NCBI GenBank assembly: GCA_038209965.1
Contig: JBBQXF010000051.1
Location: forward strand, 1 to 33,209
Direction: 5' to 3'
Length of the DNA stretch: 33,209 nt
Origin: JALONO01 sp038209965
Lineage (GTDB): Bacteria; Bacteroidota; Bacteroidia; Cytophagales; Thermoflexibacteraceae
Part shown: positions 1 through 9,298 of the stretch, in pieces
Numbering within the stretch: the stretch's first letter is position 1
Layout of the letters: each line of letters starts with the position of its first letter
Notes under the pieces: generated by a model
Database searches by the model: none
Seen by the model: only the letters and a program-made list of their open reading frames with translations
Told to the model about the DNA's origin: nothing
Program-made: the position numbers and the translations under genes

Positions 1-279
1 GGTGCCGGCGACCGCCGCCTGGGGTTCAAACAGCAGTTGGTAGCCGTCGGCATGGCCGCCGTAGTGGAACACCGCGATCCGGTCGCCGTACTCTTGGAAA
101 GTGTCGAGCAGTTGCTTGACGGTCACGTTGGCCAGCTCCACGACATCGCAGAGCCCGGTCCTCTTGGCTTTTTGGAGGGCATCCCGGATCCCGGCCAGTT
201 CGGCGGGCAGGTCGCGCAAGTACCTGGCAGTATCGACTCTGTCGTTGGCAAAGGCCAAGAAAATAATGGGTTTGGGCAT
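1..279 (-). CDS. CHAT-domain protein, N-terminal 93 residues (cut by left window edge)
   Basis: Read on the minus strand from ATG at 279-277, the frame stays open to base 1. The protein begins MPKPIIFLAFAND, has a helical stretch (LPAELAGIRDALQKAK, residues 24-39), and then the strand-loop IAVFHYGGHADGYQLLFE (residues 68-85). This layout matches the start of the caspase/separase-like CHAT fold; H76 in YGGHA would be the dyad histidine. The catalytic cysteine, expected further on, lies outside the window. Bacteroidota CHAT proteins with this start often carry C-terminal NTPase, TPR or other effector-associated parts, which cannot be seen here. It lies 101 bp downstream of the OmpA-family gene on the same strand and may share its transcript. 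The family call rests on remembered motif similarity. Upstream in-frame codons hold no ATG, which supports this start. Confidence 0.72.
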   Translation of the reverse strand, partial: MPKPIIFLAFANDRVDTARYLRDLPAELAGIRDALQKAKRTGLCDVVELANVTVKQLLDTFQEYGDRIAVFHYGGHADGYQLLFEPQAAVAGT

Positions 280-380
280 GGGCAGGTCAGTGGCCCCGCA
301 ATGGGCAAAGGACGGCCAAAAGTACGATTGGGCGCACAATAATCAAAATCGGTTGGCAAAAAGGCCCGATTGGGCACGGC

Positions 381-3209
381 TCATTCCACTTTAAATTCCA
401 CCCGGCGGTTGGCTTGGCGGCCCGTCTCGGCGGTATTGGGGGCGATGGGCCTAGTTTCGCCAAAACCATTGGCCACGATGCTGACCGGACATCCTTGGCT
501 GATCAGGTAGTTGCGCACGGCCTCGGCCCGCCGCCGGGACAAATCGAGGTTGAGGTCGTCCTTGCCCACGTCATCGGTGTGGCCCTCGATGCTTAATTTG
601 GCCTTGGGGAATGGCTGGAGGGCCGCAGCCAAACGATCCAGATCAAACAAAGATTCGGGCCGGATGTTGTCGCTGTTGTGGTCAAAATTGAGGGTGGGCA
701 GGGTGAACATTCTGCCGCTTGGCCCCATTTTGATGCCCGGCTGGATGCCCGGCTGGATAAGCCCCAAGCGGATCGGGGGCAGGTCAACCGCGAGCAGGGG
801 CTGGCCACTCGCCCTCGCCTTCCCGGCCTCGGGGGTGAGATCCACCTCGATCGAAGCCCCAAAATATTCACGGTGGTCAACATAATACACATATTTTTTA
901 CCCTTGCGCAAAGCGATGGTAAATTTTCCAGTGATCGGATCGGCGTTCACTTCGCCGCCAAGCACCTCAGGTATGCCGGTGGGGTTGCGCTTGGGCGAAG
1001 CACCAGCCGGGAGCTTACCCGCTGTCGGGTTGCTGGTTGGGGAATAGCCACCCACGGGCTTCCCGGAATTGGTGCCCCCGCCGACCACCACTTGGTCGGC
1101 CTTGGGATTGGGCCTTTCTTGCCAACGAATCTTGGCCCCCAGTCCTTTGCCATCGGGCCCCAGCAATTGGCCCGCCACCACCACTACGGGTTCGGGGCGA
1201 TAAGCAGCAGGGACGGTGATGGTGTAAATGTCGGAACTACCGAAGGTGTTGCCGCCCTGCAAAGAGGTGACCAAGGCCGTCTGTCCATCGGCGGTCATGT
1301 AAAAGCTGTCGTTGCCGATGCTGTTGATCGTTTTGCCCAAGTTGACCGGATCGCTCCACTCGGTCCAGGAGTCTTCGCGGAGGCGTTTGCTCATAAAGAT
1401 GTCGTAGCCTCCCAAGCCATAGTGGCCATCCGAACAAAAATAAAGGGTCTTCATATCGGGATGGAGCCAGGGATTGATCTCGGCGTAGGGGGTGTTGATC
1501 ACTTTGCCGAGGTTGATCGGTTCGGCCCAGCCGTTGTCCGTTTTCTGGCTCACGTAGAGGTCGGTGTTAAACTCGCCGGCCCCGTGGTAGTACAAAAAAT
1601 CGGGGTGGTAGTTGGGGAAGTGCCCCCCTACCCCACCGGGCCGATCGGAACTGAACAGCACCGCGCCACCGTCGGCGGTCATGCAGAGGCCCGCCTCAAA
1701 GTGGGGGGTATTGACTGGGTAAGGAAACTCAAACAGGCGGCTCCAAGAAGCACCTTGTTGTTCCACATAATACAGATCGCCCTTGCCCAAGCGCTTTTCG
1801 GTGGTGGTGACGTAATAAAAGTCGGGCAGAGCAATATAATTGCCAAACAGGAAGAGCGTATTGCCATCTGGACTGACCCCGAGCGGGACTTCGTGGGTCT
1901 GGGTGTTGACTTTCTTGTCTAACGGCTGGGCGGTTTGCCAAGCGCCATTGTCCCAAAAAGAGCGAAAAATATCTTCGCCAGAATTGGCATTGCGGCGCGA
2001 AAAATACAGCGTCCGCCCATCCAGGGAGAGCACCGGGTTGTAATCCCGCTGGGCCGAGTTGACCCCAGCCCCCAGATTGGTGAGTTCGCGCTTATCGTTG
2101 GTATCGGCCAAAAGGGCCAGAATGGACTGAAAGTATTTTTCTTGGCCGACAAAATTGGGTTGGTAACGTTGGTAAATCGCCCCGGCCTCGGCCCATTTGC
2201 GCCGCACCAGCAGGGGCAGCACCATTTTCATGAGGGCTACCATTGCAATGTCTTGCGGGGCGAACGTGCGGATAAAATCGTCGTACAGCCCTTCCTTGTC
2301 TTTTGCAAAACCTCGGTGGTGCAAGTTCAGCTCGCAGAGCAGGGCGGTCACGGTCAATTTGTGCCGGGCCGCCAATTCTTTGAGCAGGGTGAAATTGGGA
2401 TGGGTGGCATAGGTGGCTGGGGAAAAGCCAAATTCGGCGCCGTAAAACTGGGGCACCAAGTGTTTGAGATCGTCTTCGCTGAAATGATGGGAAACCAGCC
2501 CGCAGAATTTTTCGTACATCCGCCCGCTCCGGTCGCCATACTGCCGCAGGGAAGCCAAGTTGGTGTATTCGGCCAACAGATCGCGGGCATAGCCTTTGAC
2601 CACCAGCAAGTGGGGCGCTTCGGGATAATCGGCCAAGTAGCGGGCACACTGCTCCACCAGGGCTTGGCGGAGGCTGAGCAACGTATCGGCCTCGGTGTGG
2701 CGGTCGTAGATCCGGGAGTCAAACAGCACTTGGTACGTTTTGCGATAGGGCGCATTGGTGAGCAGTTGGAAGGCTTCTTCCTGGGCATCGCGGATGAGGT
2801 TGACCACGATCGCGTCTTCCGATACGGTGGCCGTTTTCCTGACTTGATCCTTCCCCTCTTGCGGCAAGGCCTGGTAGGCAGTCGCCGCTTGGCTGCCTCC
2901 GTCATGGGCCGCTTTGAGCAGATCAAAGTAGGGTGACAAATTGACATACTTTTGTTGGTACTGCTGTTGGCGCTTGAGCTGGAGGGCCTGCTCGTATTTT
3001 ACTTTGGCCCAACCGAAGCGAGCGGCCACGTTGTTGGGGTTGATCTTGAGCAATTCGCCAAATTTTTTCTCGGCATCCTCATATTTTTTGGCATATAAAT
3101 CATTCCAGCCGGCCCTTTCCGCTTGGGCGAACCCCACGGCGGGAGCTAGGAGCATCATTAGCCCAATTGCAAGGAGCAAAAGCAAGGAGGGCGAAGGTTT
3201 CATGGTCAT
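381..3209 (-). CDS. OmpA-family envelope protein with N-terminal TPR-like region and PD40 beta-propeller repeats
   Basis: 942 residues. A signal peptide covers about residues 1-29 (Leu-rich core, cleavage near GFAQA). A TPR-like helical region follows (about 30-370; YAKKYEDAEKKFGELLKINPNN at 39-60). Residues 380-665 hold at least five WD40-like PD40 units, for example NPVLSLDGRTLYFSR (391-405), a unit ending LFSSDRPGG (518-526) and one ending GGYDIF (600-605). Residues 676-800 form a beta-rich carboxypeptidase-regulatory-like stretch. The C-terminus (about 840-942) is an OmpA peptidoglycan-binding domain with IEGHTDDVG and LSRRRAEAVRNYL. Such proteins sit in the periplasm bound to peptidoglycan and are abundant in Bacteroidota, some linked to gliding or type IX secretion; a specific role here is not shown. 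Two starts, 3209 and 3203 (MTM), are equally possible. The gene faces away from the kinase at 3478, so both promoters lie in the 268-bp gap. Confidence 0.9.
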   Translation of the reverse strand: MTMKPSPSLLLLLAIGLMMLLAPAVGFAQAERAGWNDLYAKKYEDAEKKFGELLKINPNNVAARFGWAKVKYEQALQLKRQQQYQQKYVNLSPYFDLLKAAHDGGSQAATAYQALPQEGKDQVRKTATVSEDAIVVNLIRDAQEEAFQLLTNAPYRKTYQVLFDSRIYDRHTEADTLLSLRQALVEQCARYLADYPEAPHLLVVKGYARDLLAEYTNLASLRQYGDRSGRMYEKFCGLVSHHFSEDDLKHLVPQFYGAEFGFSPATYATHPNFTLLKELAARHKLTVTALLCELNLHHRGFAKDKEGLYDDFIRTFAPQDIAMVALMKMVLPLLVRRKWAEAGAIYQRYQPNFVGQEKYFQSILALLADTNDKRELTNLGAGVNSAQRDYNPVLSLDGRTLYFSRRNANSGEDIFRSFWDNGAWQTAQPLDKKVNTQTHEVPLGVSPDGNTLFLFGNYIALPDFYYVTTTEKRLGKGDLYYVEQQGASWSRLFEFPYPVNTPHFEAGLCMTADGGAVLFSSDRPGGVGGHFPNYHPDFLYYHGAGEFNTDLYVSQKTDNGWAEPINLGKVINTPYAEINPWLHPDMKTLYFCSDGHYGLGGYDIFMSKRLREDSWTEWSDPVNLGKTINSIGNDSFYMTADGQTALVTSLQGGNTFGSSDIYTITVPAAYRPEPVVVVAGQLLGPDGKGLGAKIRWQERPNPKADQVVVGGGTNSGKPVGGYSPTSNPTAGKLPAGASPKRNPTGIPEVLGGEVNADPITGKFTIALRKGKKYVYYVDHREYFGASIEVDLTPEAGKARASGQPLLAVDLPPIRLGLIQPGIQPGIKMGPSGRMFTLPTLNFDHNSDNIRPESLFDLDRLAAALQPFPKAKLSIEGHTDDVGKDDLNLDLSRRRAEAVRNYLISQGCPVSIVANGFGETRPIAPNTAETGRQANRRVEFKVE

Positions 3210-3477
3210 GATCAGAAAGTAAGGCGAGTATATTCGTCCAATTTTCGTGCAAAAATTGCCATTTACCCACCTATTGCTAGTTGGTTTTGGGGCAATGCCT
3301 ACAATTTATCCGCTTTTGGGCTAACTTAGTAGCACTGGTTCTGCTTTTTTGCTACTTGTCAAGCAATAAATGGAACATCCGGTAATGTCTGGTGAACTTT
3401 TTGCATATTTCAAAGAAAAAACATTGTTTGGCAAAGTTTGACCACCTTAATTCCTAAAAGTGTTTTCTTCTAAACCT
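3210..3477. promoter_or_regulatory. Divergent intergenic region between OmpA-family gene and hybrid kinase
   Basis: This 268-bp AT-rich gap must hold the promoters for both divergent genes. I see TTTTTGC-like tracts on both strands (about 3247-3257 read on minus, 3398-3404 on plus) but no clean TAnnTTTG box with a TTG element 19-21 nt upstream. No small gene is evident. Confidence 0.4.
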
Positions 3478-6400
3478 ATGACCACCTCCACTGGCGAGAA
3501 AACCACCGATGATTGGCTCCGTGAGACGGAATCGTTGCGGCGCGAGCTGCAGCAGGCGCAACACGAACTGCGCCAACTCAGGGAACCCGCACCCGACGAT
3601 CAACCCGATCTGGTTTGCCTGCACGATATGTCGGGCAAAATCATCCGGCTGAACGAGGAAGCAACCGACATCTTTGAGGGGCACGAAAAAGAGGGTTCCC
3701 CTTTGTACCTGTACGACCTCATTGCGCCAGATGCCCGGCATGAATTTGACAATTACTTGGCCGAACTGCGACAACACCAGCAGTACAAAGGCTTGTTCAG
3801 GGCCGTGGACAAATATGGCCATTTGCGCATTATCGCCTACGAAGCCCGGTTGCAAACCCAAGGCAACCATACTTTAGTTCTCTGCGAGGGCCACGATATT
3901 AGCAACCCCCGATCGCTCAAATCAACTTCGTTCGTCTTTTACCAGAACTTGTTTGAGTTTAACGTGGCCGCCATCTTGCTGCTCGATGCCGCCGGGAAGA
4001 TTATGGAAGCCAACTTGAGCGCCAAGAAGCTTTTCCGCCGCTCCCAGACCGAACTTCGCGGGCTTGAAATCAATCAATTGTTTTGGCTTGGTCATTCCGC
4101 GCAAGGAGATCTCAGTTATTCCCTAGCGCAAGCTTGGCAGGGCAAAAGAGTGGAACATCACCTAAGCACGCGCAACGAGAAAGGTCGCCATTTAGATTTT
4201 GAACTTGCCCTTGTCAAAAGCCAGCACTATAACCAAGACATCCTGATTTGCTATGTCAAAGACATCAGCGAGGATCAGGACAATGAGGAAGCCATAATAG
4301 CTAGGTACAATGAACTGAAGATCGTCAAACAAATCTTGCGGGCCGTTGGGGGACTGTACCGGACCGACGATATCTTGTTGACCTCCATCGCCAAACTTTT
4401 TGAGCTTGGCTATGTGCGGGCAGCCGGCTTTTACATGCTCAGCAGTGACAATCACTCGGCCAAGATGCAGTTTAGTTTTAACTTGGGCAACCCGGTCATC
4501 GCTACGCTCAGGGAAATAAAAGTGCTACAATTCGGCATAGTGTTCCTCGAGAAGCAATCGCTTGAACTTTCACCCGGCATGGTGTGCCCTGAGCAGGACA
4601 CCCCGCTGATGTTGTTGCCGATTTTGGTGGAAAACAAAGTTACCCATGCCCTGCTGCTGGAAGTAAACCCCAATTGGCCCAATGCCATCATGCTGTTGAA
4701 CCTGTTGGGGGCCGAATTGAGCAGTTTCATCACCCAAGCCCAATTGACCAATCAGTTGGTGCAGAGCGAAAACCGTTTCCGCATCTTGGCCAACAACTCC
4801 CCCGCCCTCCTTCGGGCCATGGATCCGAAGGGTGAGTTCAATTTTTTCAGCAAACAATGGTTGCGATTTACGGGCCGCGTGCACAGCGAAGAGCTAGCCG
4901 GTGGCTGGCTGGTCAATGTCCACCCCGAAGAACGCACTGCCCTAGAGCATGACTTGAGGGAAAAAATCAGCCTCCGGCAACAGTTCGAGGTTCAGTACCG
5001 CTTGCGTCGCAAAAATGGCGAATATCGCTGGCTGCTGGATCACGGCACTCCCTACCTCAACAAACAGGGCGAGTTCCGGGGCTACATTTGCTCGGCAGTC
5101 GATGTGACGGACCGCCGCCAGAAGGAAAAAGACAAATCACAGGAGGAAGCCGTCCGTTTCACCCGCGATGGGTTGGAAAAATCTCTGCTCCTAGCTTCCT
5201 TTTTGGCCGTTACGGTGGAGCTGGACGGGCGAATCACCTATTGCAACCAGCGATTTCGCGACATTACCGGGTGGGAAACCGATGAAGTGCAGGGCACTAA
5301 ACTGGTCCATTTTCTTGCTATTGACGGGGCCGACAAAGCCAATTTCCAGTTTGACACCCTCCTCAACCATTTTGAGGGCAAACTCCACAAGGCCGATGGC
5401 ACCCACCTCACCCTGCGGTTCAATTCCGTAGTGTGGAACAACCGTGCCGGCAAGGTCACGGCCCTCACCATCATGGGTGAGGACATCAGCGACAAGCTCC
5501 GGATCCAGCACGAACTGGCCGAGAGCAACAAACGCCTCCAAGATATTTTTGACAATGCCAACGATCTGATCCAAGTCATTGGGGCAGATGGTAAGTTTAG
5601 GTTTGTGAACCGGGCCTGGCACAAAACCCTAGAATACGATGAGGCTGAAGTAAGTAATCTGTCATTGGATGATCTGTTGCACCCCGCCTATCGCGAGCAG
5701 ACCTACCAAATATTGGAAAAGGCAGTCAATTCCCATAAAATCAGCGAGATAGAAACCGCTTTTCTGACCAAGGGCGGCCGAAAAATCAATTTGGCGGGCA
5801 GTGTGAGTTGCAGCTTTGTGGATGAAAAGCCAGAAATCTACCGCCTCCTGCTGCACGATATCACCGAGCGGGTACGGGCCGAAAAACAATACACGCTCTA
5901 TGCCCGCATTTCCAGCTTGGCAGCCAACAGCCCCAATTTAGAAAGTTTGTACCATAATTTTTACACCGAGTTGCTCACCGCCATGGAGATCGACAGCTTT
6001 TTGGTGGTGATGAAGAATGAAAAAGACAACCGGCCCTATTTTCCCTATTTTGTCAACTCATCGTTCGCTCCCGACGAAGGCATCCAAGGCCGCGAGTTTG
6101 CCGAATATGCCCTCACTTTTGACCGGCAAATGTTTTTTTATGAAGATGTGATCCAACGGATCACCGAGCGGCAGGGCATTACCAACAACGGGGCCATTCC
6201 CAAAGTCTGGATGGGCGTGCCCATCAAAGTGAACAACACCAATTTGGGCATGATCGTCCTACAGTCGTTCCGCAACCGCCGGATGTACAACAAGCGCGAT
6301 CTGGAACTGCTCAATTTCATTTCCAACCAGTTGGGCACGGCCATCCAACGAACCTCGAGCCAAGAAAAAATCAAGGAACAGGCCTCCCGGCTCACGGCCA

Positions 6401-8400
6401 TGTTCGAGAGTGGTGCATTGCTGATGTGGTCGGTGGGCCGAGACCTGCGCTTCACCCGTATCAACCGCAAATTTGGCCAACACGTCCGCCGCATCGAAGG
6501 CAAGGAAGCCAAAATTGGGATGCTAGCCCTCGATGCTTTTCAGAACGGAATGCGCGACAAGCTGTATTTCCTCCACGAATACTACCGCAAAGCGTTGGCT
6601 GGGCAAACCCAAGCATTCGAGCTGGAATTGGTTGACCAAAAAGACCAAGTCACTTGGCTGGAGGTGTTTCTCAGCCCGATTGTGGGTACCGAGCATTTCG
6701 AGGTGGAAGAAGTTTCTGGGTTTGCCCATGACATCACCGCTAAAAAACAGGCCGCCGAGGAGATGAGACGGGCCGCCGAGGAGGCGATCAAAGCCAAGGA
6801 AGCCGAAAAAAAGGCCCGGGAAGCTGCCGAGAACCTTCTGGAGGCCAAAAAACGTTTCCTGTCCAACATGAGCCACGAAATTCGCACGCCCATGAACGGG
6901 ATCATTGGCAACCTTGACATGGTGGCCGATTCGGACCTGGACCCCGAGCAGCGCCGGCTCATCACCACGATGAAAAAATCATCAGAAACCCTGCTCACCA
7001 TCCTGAACGACATCCTGGACTTGTCCAAGATCGAAGCGGGCAAGATGGAACTGCGGTCCACTGGGGTTTCACTGCCCAAAATGTTGGACAAACTGCTCAA
7101 TCTTTTTCAGCAGAAAGCCCAAGAACAAGGCAATGAGATGAGCTATACTGTCGCACCGGGCGTGTCCCCGATCATCTTCGCCGATGAGACCCGGCTGCTC
7201 CAAGTATTGTCCAACTTGACCTCCAATGCGCTCAAGTTCACTGATCGCGGTAATATTTCCATCAAGATCAGCAAATTGGCAAGCCCGCATTCCCCTTCAG
7301 GCAAATTTTATCTCAAGGCTGAAGTCACCGACACTGGCATTGGCATCTCGGATGAGAACCAAAAATACCTCTTCCAGATGTTCAGCCAATTGGAACACAC
7401 TTATACCAAAAGCCACGGGGGCACGGGTTTGGGGCTGGCCATTTCCCAGCAGCTCAGCCGCCTGATGAACGGGGACATGGGCGTGTATTCGCACCCGGGC
7501 CAGGGCAGTACTTTCTGGTTTACCTTCGAGACCGAGGAGCGCAACGAAGCCGACATCCCCAAAAACAACTATGAGGATCAGGGGCAAGCCATCGCGGGGC
7601 AATTGTCCTCGGCTCCCCGCGTGCTCTTGGTGGACGACAATGCAATCAACATCAGCGTGGCCTCGGGCATTCTCACCCGGGCCGGCTGCCGGATCACTTC
7701 TTGCCAAAGTGCCATGGAAGCCATCGCGCTCGTGAAAAAAGTGTCTTTTGACCTCATTTTCATGGATGTGCAAATGCCAGTGATGAACGGGCTGGAAGCC
7801 ACCCGCCACCTCAAGGCCCTTAATTTGCCGGATCTGCCGCCGGTGGTGGCCATGACGGCCTTCTCCATGACCGAAGAGCGCAATGATTTCCTCAATTCGG
7901 GGATGGACGACTACATCGCCAAGCCGATCAATGCCCAAAACCTGATCAATAAAGTAAAACAATGGGCCAAGAACATCCCGCACATTGCGTCGGGCGAGCT
8001 GAACGAGGTACCTTCAACGGCCCGGCCCGCCAATGAACAAAACGGCGAGCCTTTTTTGCACATTGTCAACCGTCAAACTGCCGACCAGCTCCGCAAATAT
8101 GGCGGCGATGACATCATATTGGCCACCTACGGCGAGTTTGAAGCAGAAGTGGCCGAGATGATCACCGCCTGCGATGAGGCACTGGCCAGCCAAGACTACG
8201 CTGAAATCAAGAGCATCCTGCACACCATCAAGGGCAATGCGGGCACACTTGGGGTAGAACGTTTGGCCGAACAGGTGCGCCGGGCGGAGGTGAGGCTCAA
8301 AGAAAACAATGTTGCCCAAATAGGGGACGATCTGGCCCTGATCAAAGTATATTTTGCCCAGTACCAAAGCAATTATGCGGAAATATTGGGACTAAACTGA
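3478..8400 (+). CDS. Soluble multi-PAS/GAF hybrid histidine kinase with REC and Hpt domains
   Basis: 1640 residues from ATG 3478; an in-frame GTG at 3460 would add six, but GTG starts without a ribosome site are uncommon in this phylum. Apparent order: PAS (39-145), PAS (150-265), degenerate GAF-like segment (280-420), PAS (427-550), PAS (562-675), PAS (684-800), GAF (805-956), PAS (965-1090), Ala/Glu-rich coiled coil (1092-1125), HisKA with SNMSHEIRTPMNG (phospho-acceptor H1133), HATPase with DTGIGI and GGTGLGL, REC with FMDVQMP (D1430) and K1482, and Hpt with HTIKGNAGTLG (H1582). No membrane segment is seen, so it should sense cytoplasmic or diffusible signals and run a His-Asp-His relay internally. 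No response regulator lies next to it. Its core differs from the pair of kinases at the right end, so it is not a recent copy of them. Confidence 0.93.
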   Translation: MTTSTGEKTTDDWLRETESLRRELQQAQHELRQLREPAPDDQPDLVCLHDMSGKIIRLNEEATDIFEGHEKEGSPLYLYDLIAPDARHEFDNYLAELRQHQQYKGLFRAVDKYGHLRIIAYEARLQTQGNHTLVLCEGHDISNPRSLKSTSFVFYQNLFEFNVAAILLLDAAGKIMEANLSAKKLFRRSQTELRGLEINQLFWLGHSAQGDLSYSLAQAWQGKRVEHHLSTRNEKGRHLDFELALVKSQHYNQDILICYVKDISEDQDNEEAIIARYNELKIVKQILRAVGGLYRTDDILLTSIAKLFELGYVRAAGFYMLSSDNHSAKMQFSFNLGNPVIATLREIKVLQFGIVFLEKQSLELSPGMVCPEQDTPLMLLPILVENKVTHALLLEVNPNWPNAIMLLNLLGAELSSFITQAQLTNQLVQSENRFRILANNSPALLRAMDPKGEFNFFSKQWLRFTGRVHSEELAGGWLVNVHPEERTALEHDLREKISLRQQFEVQYRLRRKNGEYRWLLDHGTPYLNKQGEFRGYICSAVDVTDRRQKEKDKSQEEAVRFTRDGLEKSLLLASFLAVTVELDGRITYCNQRFRDITGWETDEVQGTKLVHFLAIDGADKANFQFDTLLNHFEGKLHKADGTHLTLRFNSVVWNNRAGKVTALTIMGEDISDKLRIQHELAESNKRLQDIFDNANDLIQVIGADGKFRFVNRAWHKTLEYDEAEVSNLSLDDLLHPAYREQTYQILEKAVNSHKISEIETAFLTKGGRKINLAGSVSCSFVDEKPEIYRLLLHDITERVRAEKQYTLYARISSLAANSPNLESLYHNFYTELLTAMEIDSFLVVMKNEKDNRPYFPYFVNSSFAPDEGIQGREFAEYALTFDRQMFFYEDVIQRITERQGITNNGAIPKVWMGVPIKVNNTNLGMIVLQSFRNRRMYNKRDLELLNFISNQLGTAIQRTSSQEKIKEQASRLTAMFESGALLMWSVGRDLRFTRINRKFGQHVRRIEGKEAKIGMLALDAFQNGMRDKLYFLHEYYRKALAGQTQAFELELVDQKDQVTWLEVFLSPIVGTEHFEVEEVSGFAHDITAKKQAAEEMRRAAEEAIKAKEAEKKAREAAENLLEAKKRFLSNMSHEIRTPMNGIIGNLDMVADSDLDPEQRRLITTMKKSSETLLTILNDILDLSKIEAGKMELRSTGVSLPKMLDKLLNLFQQKAQEQGNEMSYTVAPGVSPIIFADETRLLQVLSNLTSNALKFTDRGNISIKISKLASPHSPSGKFYLKAEVTDTGIGISDENQKYLFQMFSQLEHTYTKSHGGTGLGLAISQQLSRLMNGDMGVYSHPGQGSTFWFTFETEERNEADIPKNNYEDQGQAIAGQLSSAPRVLLVDDNAINISVASGILTRAGCRITSCQSAMEAIALVKKVSFDLIFMDVQMPVMNGLEATRHLKALNLPDLPPVVAMTAFSMTEERNDFLNSGMDDYIAKPINAQNLINKVKQWAKNIPHIASGELNEVPSTARPANEQNGEPFLHIVNRQTADQLRKYGGDDIILATYGEFEAEVAEMITACDEALASQDYAEIKSILHTIKGNAGTLGVERLAEQVRRAEVRLKENNVAQIGDDLALIKVYFAQYQSNYAEILGLN

Positions 8401-8465
8401 GCTACGCGGCCCCTTGATCGACAAGAAAACAAACTGGGAGCCCGGGACATGGTACAGCAACTAAA

Positions 8466-8498
8466 ATCCGTGGCGCAGGCTCACGCCGCGCCACGGAT
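8466..8498. terminator. GC-rich hairpin between convergent kinase and efp
   Basis: Perfect 11-bp arms, ATCCGTGGCGC at 8466-8476 and its complement at 8488-8498, enclose an 11-nt loop. It sits in the 127-bp gap where the plus-strand kinase and the minus-strand efp converge, so it is placed to terminate in both directions. There is no strong T-run on either side, so it may act with Rho or simply protect mRNA ends. Confidence 0.6.
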
Positions 8499-8527
8499 CC
8501 AAGGCCCATCCATTGTTGGTGGAATGA

Positions 8528-9088
8528 TTATTTGACCCGCTCCAAATATTGGCCGGTACGAGTATCAACCTTGACCTTCTCACCAATATCGCAGAACAAG
8601 GGGACTTTGATCACCGCCCCGGTTTCCAGTGTGGCAGGCTTCAGGGTTTTGGTGGCCGTGTCGCCCCTCATACCGGGTTCGGTGTAAGTGATTTCCAGCA
8701 CTACGTTTTGTGGAGGCTCGGCAAAAAGCGGGGTGTCACCGTCAAAAGCGACCAATACTGAGGCCCCCTCCTTAAAGAAACCAAGGCTATCCCCAAAAAG
8801 GGCTGCCGGGATGTACGGTTGTTCGTAGCTTTGGTGATCCATGCACACCAAGCTTTCCCCGTCCCGGTACAAATACTCGAGTTCCCGAGTTTCTACCCGC
8901 ACCAAATCGACCGTCTCATCGGGCCGGAAACGATATTCAGCCTTGCCCCCGGTACGAATATTGCGCATTGAACCTTGATAAAAGGCCCGCAAATTGCCCG
9001 GGGTACGGTGTTGCCATTCAATAATTTGACACAAATCATTATTGAACCGCAGAAATGAACCCATTGATAAATCTGATGCAACTGCCAT
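8528..9088 (-). CDS. efp: Translation elongation factor P (Asn at the usual modification site)
   Basis: 186 residues, the usual EF-P length. The three beta-barrel domains are recognisable: the KOW-like N-domain (1-65), the middle OB domain (about 68-128) and the C-terminal OB domain ending VDTRTGQYLERVK, a diagnostic EF-P tail. EF-P binds the ribosome between P and E sites and relieves stalling at proline runs. The tip loop of domain I reads HRTPGNLRAF, so the position equivalent to E. coli Lys34 (in KPGKGQ) is Asn rather than Lys or Arg. The lysyl and rhamnosyl modifications known for Lys34 and Arg32 proteins could not apply at that residue. Start ATG at 9088 lies about 20 nt below a good Bacteroidota-type promoter. 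The gene is transcribed alone and ends facing the kinase. Confidence 0.95.
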   Translation of the reverse strand: MAVASDLSMGSFLRFNNDLCQIIEWQHRTPGNLRAFYQGSMRNIRTGGKAEYRFRPDETVDLVRVETRELEYLYRDGESLVCMDHQSYEQPYIPAALFGDSLGFFKEGASVLVAFDGDTPLFAEPPQNVVLEITYTEPGMRGDTATKTLKPATLETGAVIKVPLFCDIGEKVKVDTRTGQYLERVK

Positions 9089-9107
9089 TGGATTGATAAT
9101 TTTTTGG

Positions 9108-9138
9108 CAAAATTACACCATCTGAAGCACTGTGCCAA
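9108..9138 (-). promoter_or_regulatory. Bacteroidota-type promoter for efp
   Basis: On the minus strand, TAATTTTG (9115-9108, fitting TAnnTTTG) is followed by C as in the extended consensus and preceded by TTG (9138-9136) with a 20-nt spacer. Transcription would begin near 9101, leaving a short leader before the ATG at 9088. This fits the -33/-7 pattern recognised by the primary sigma factor in this phylum. Confidence 0.65.
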
Positions 9139-9298
9139 TAGTGATCCAGTGCCATTCGGGCCAGCCAAAGCGGAAAAAGCGAGGTTTGGCCCCAAATATT
9201 ACGCCACCGATCCCACGTGCCGGCCAAGGTGCTGGGCAGAATGAGTATAGTTTTTGTAGTTAGTTGTTTTCAACCGTCTAACTGCCCGATTTACTCTT

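Noticed and set aside
678..1922. Long plus-strand open frame (414 codons) opposite the OmpA-family gene
   Set aside because: It lies wholly antisense to a well-supported coding region and has no recognisable domain. The high GC at third positions of the real gene creates long antisense frames.
1935..2936. Second long plus-strand frame (333 codons) opposite the same gene
   Set aside because: Same reason: an antisense shadow with unusual composition and no family motif.
3460..3477. GTG start adding six residues to the first hybrid kinase
   Set aside because: An ATG follows six codons later, no ribosome site supports the GTG, and GTG starts are uncommon in this phylum. It remains possible.
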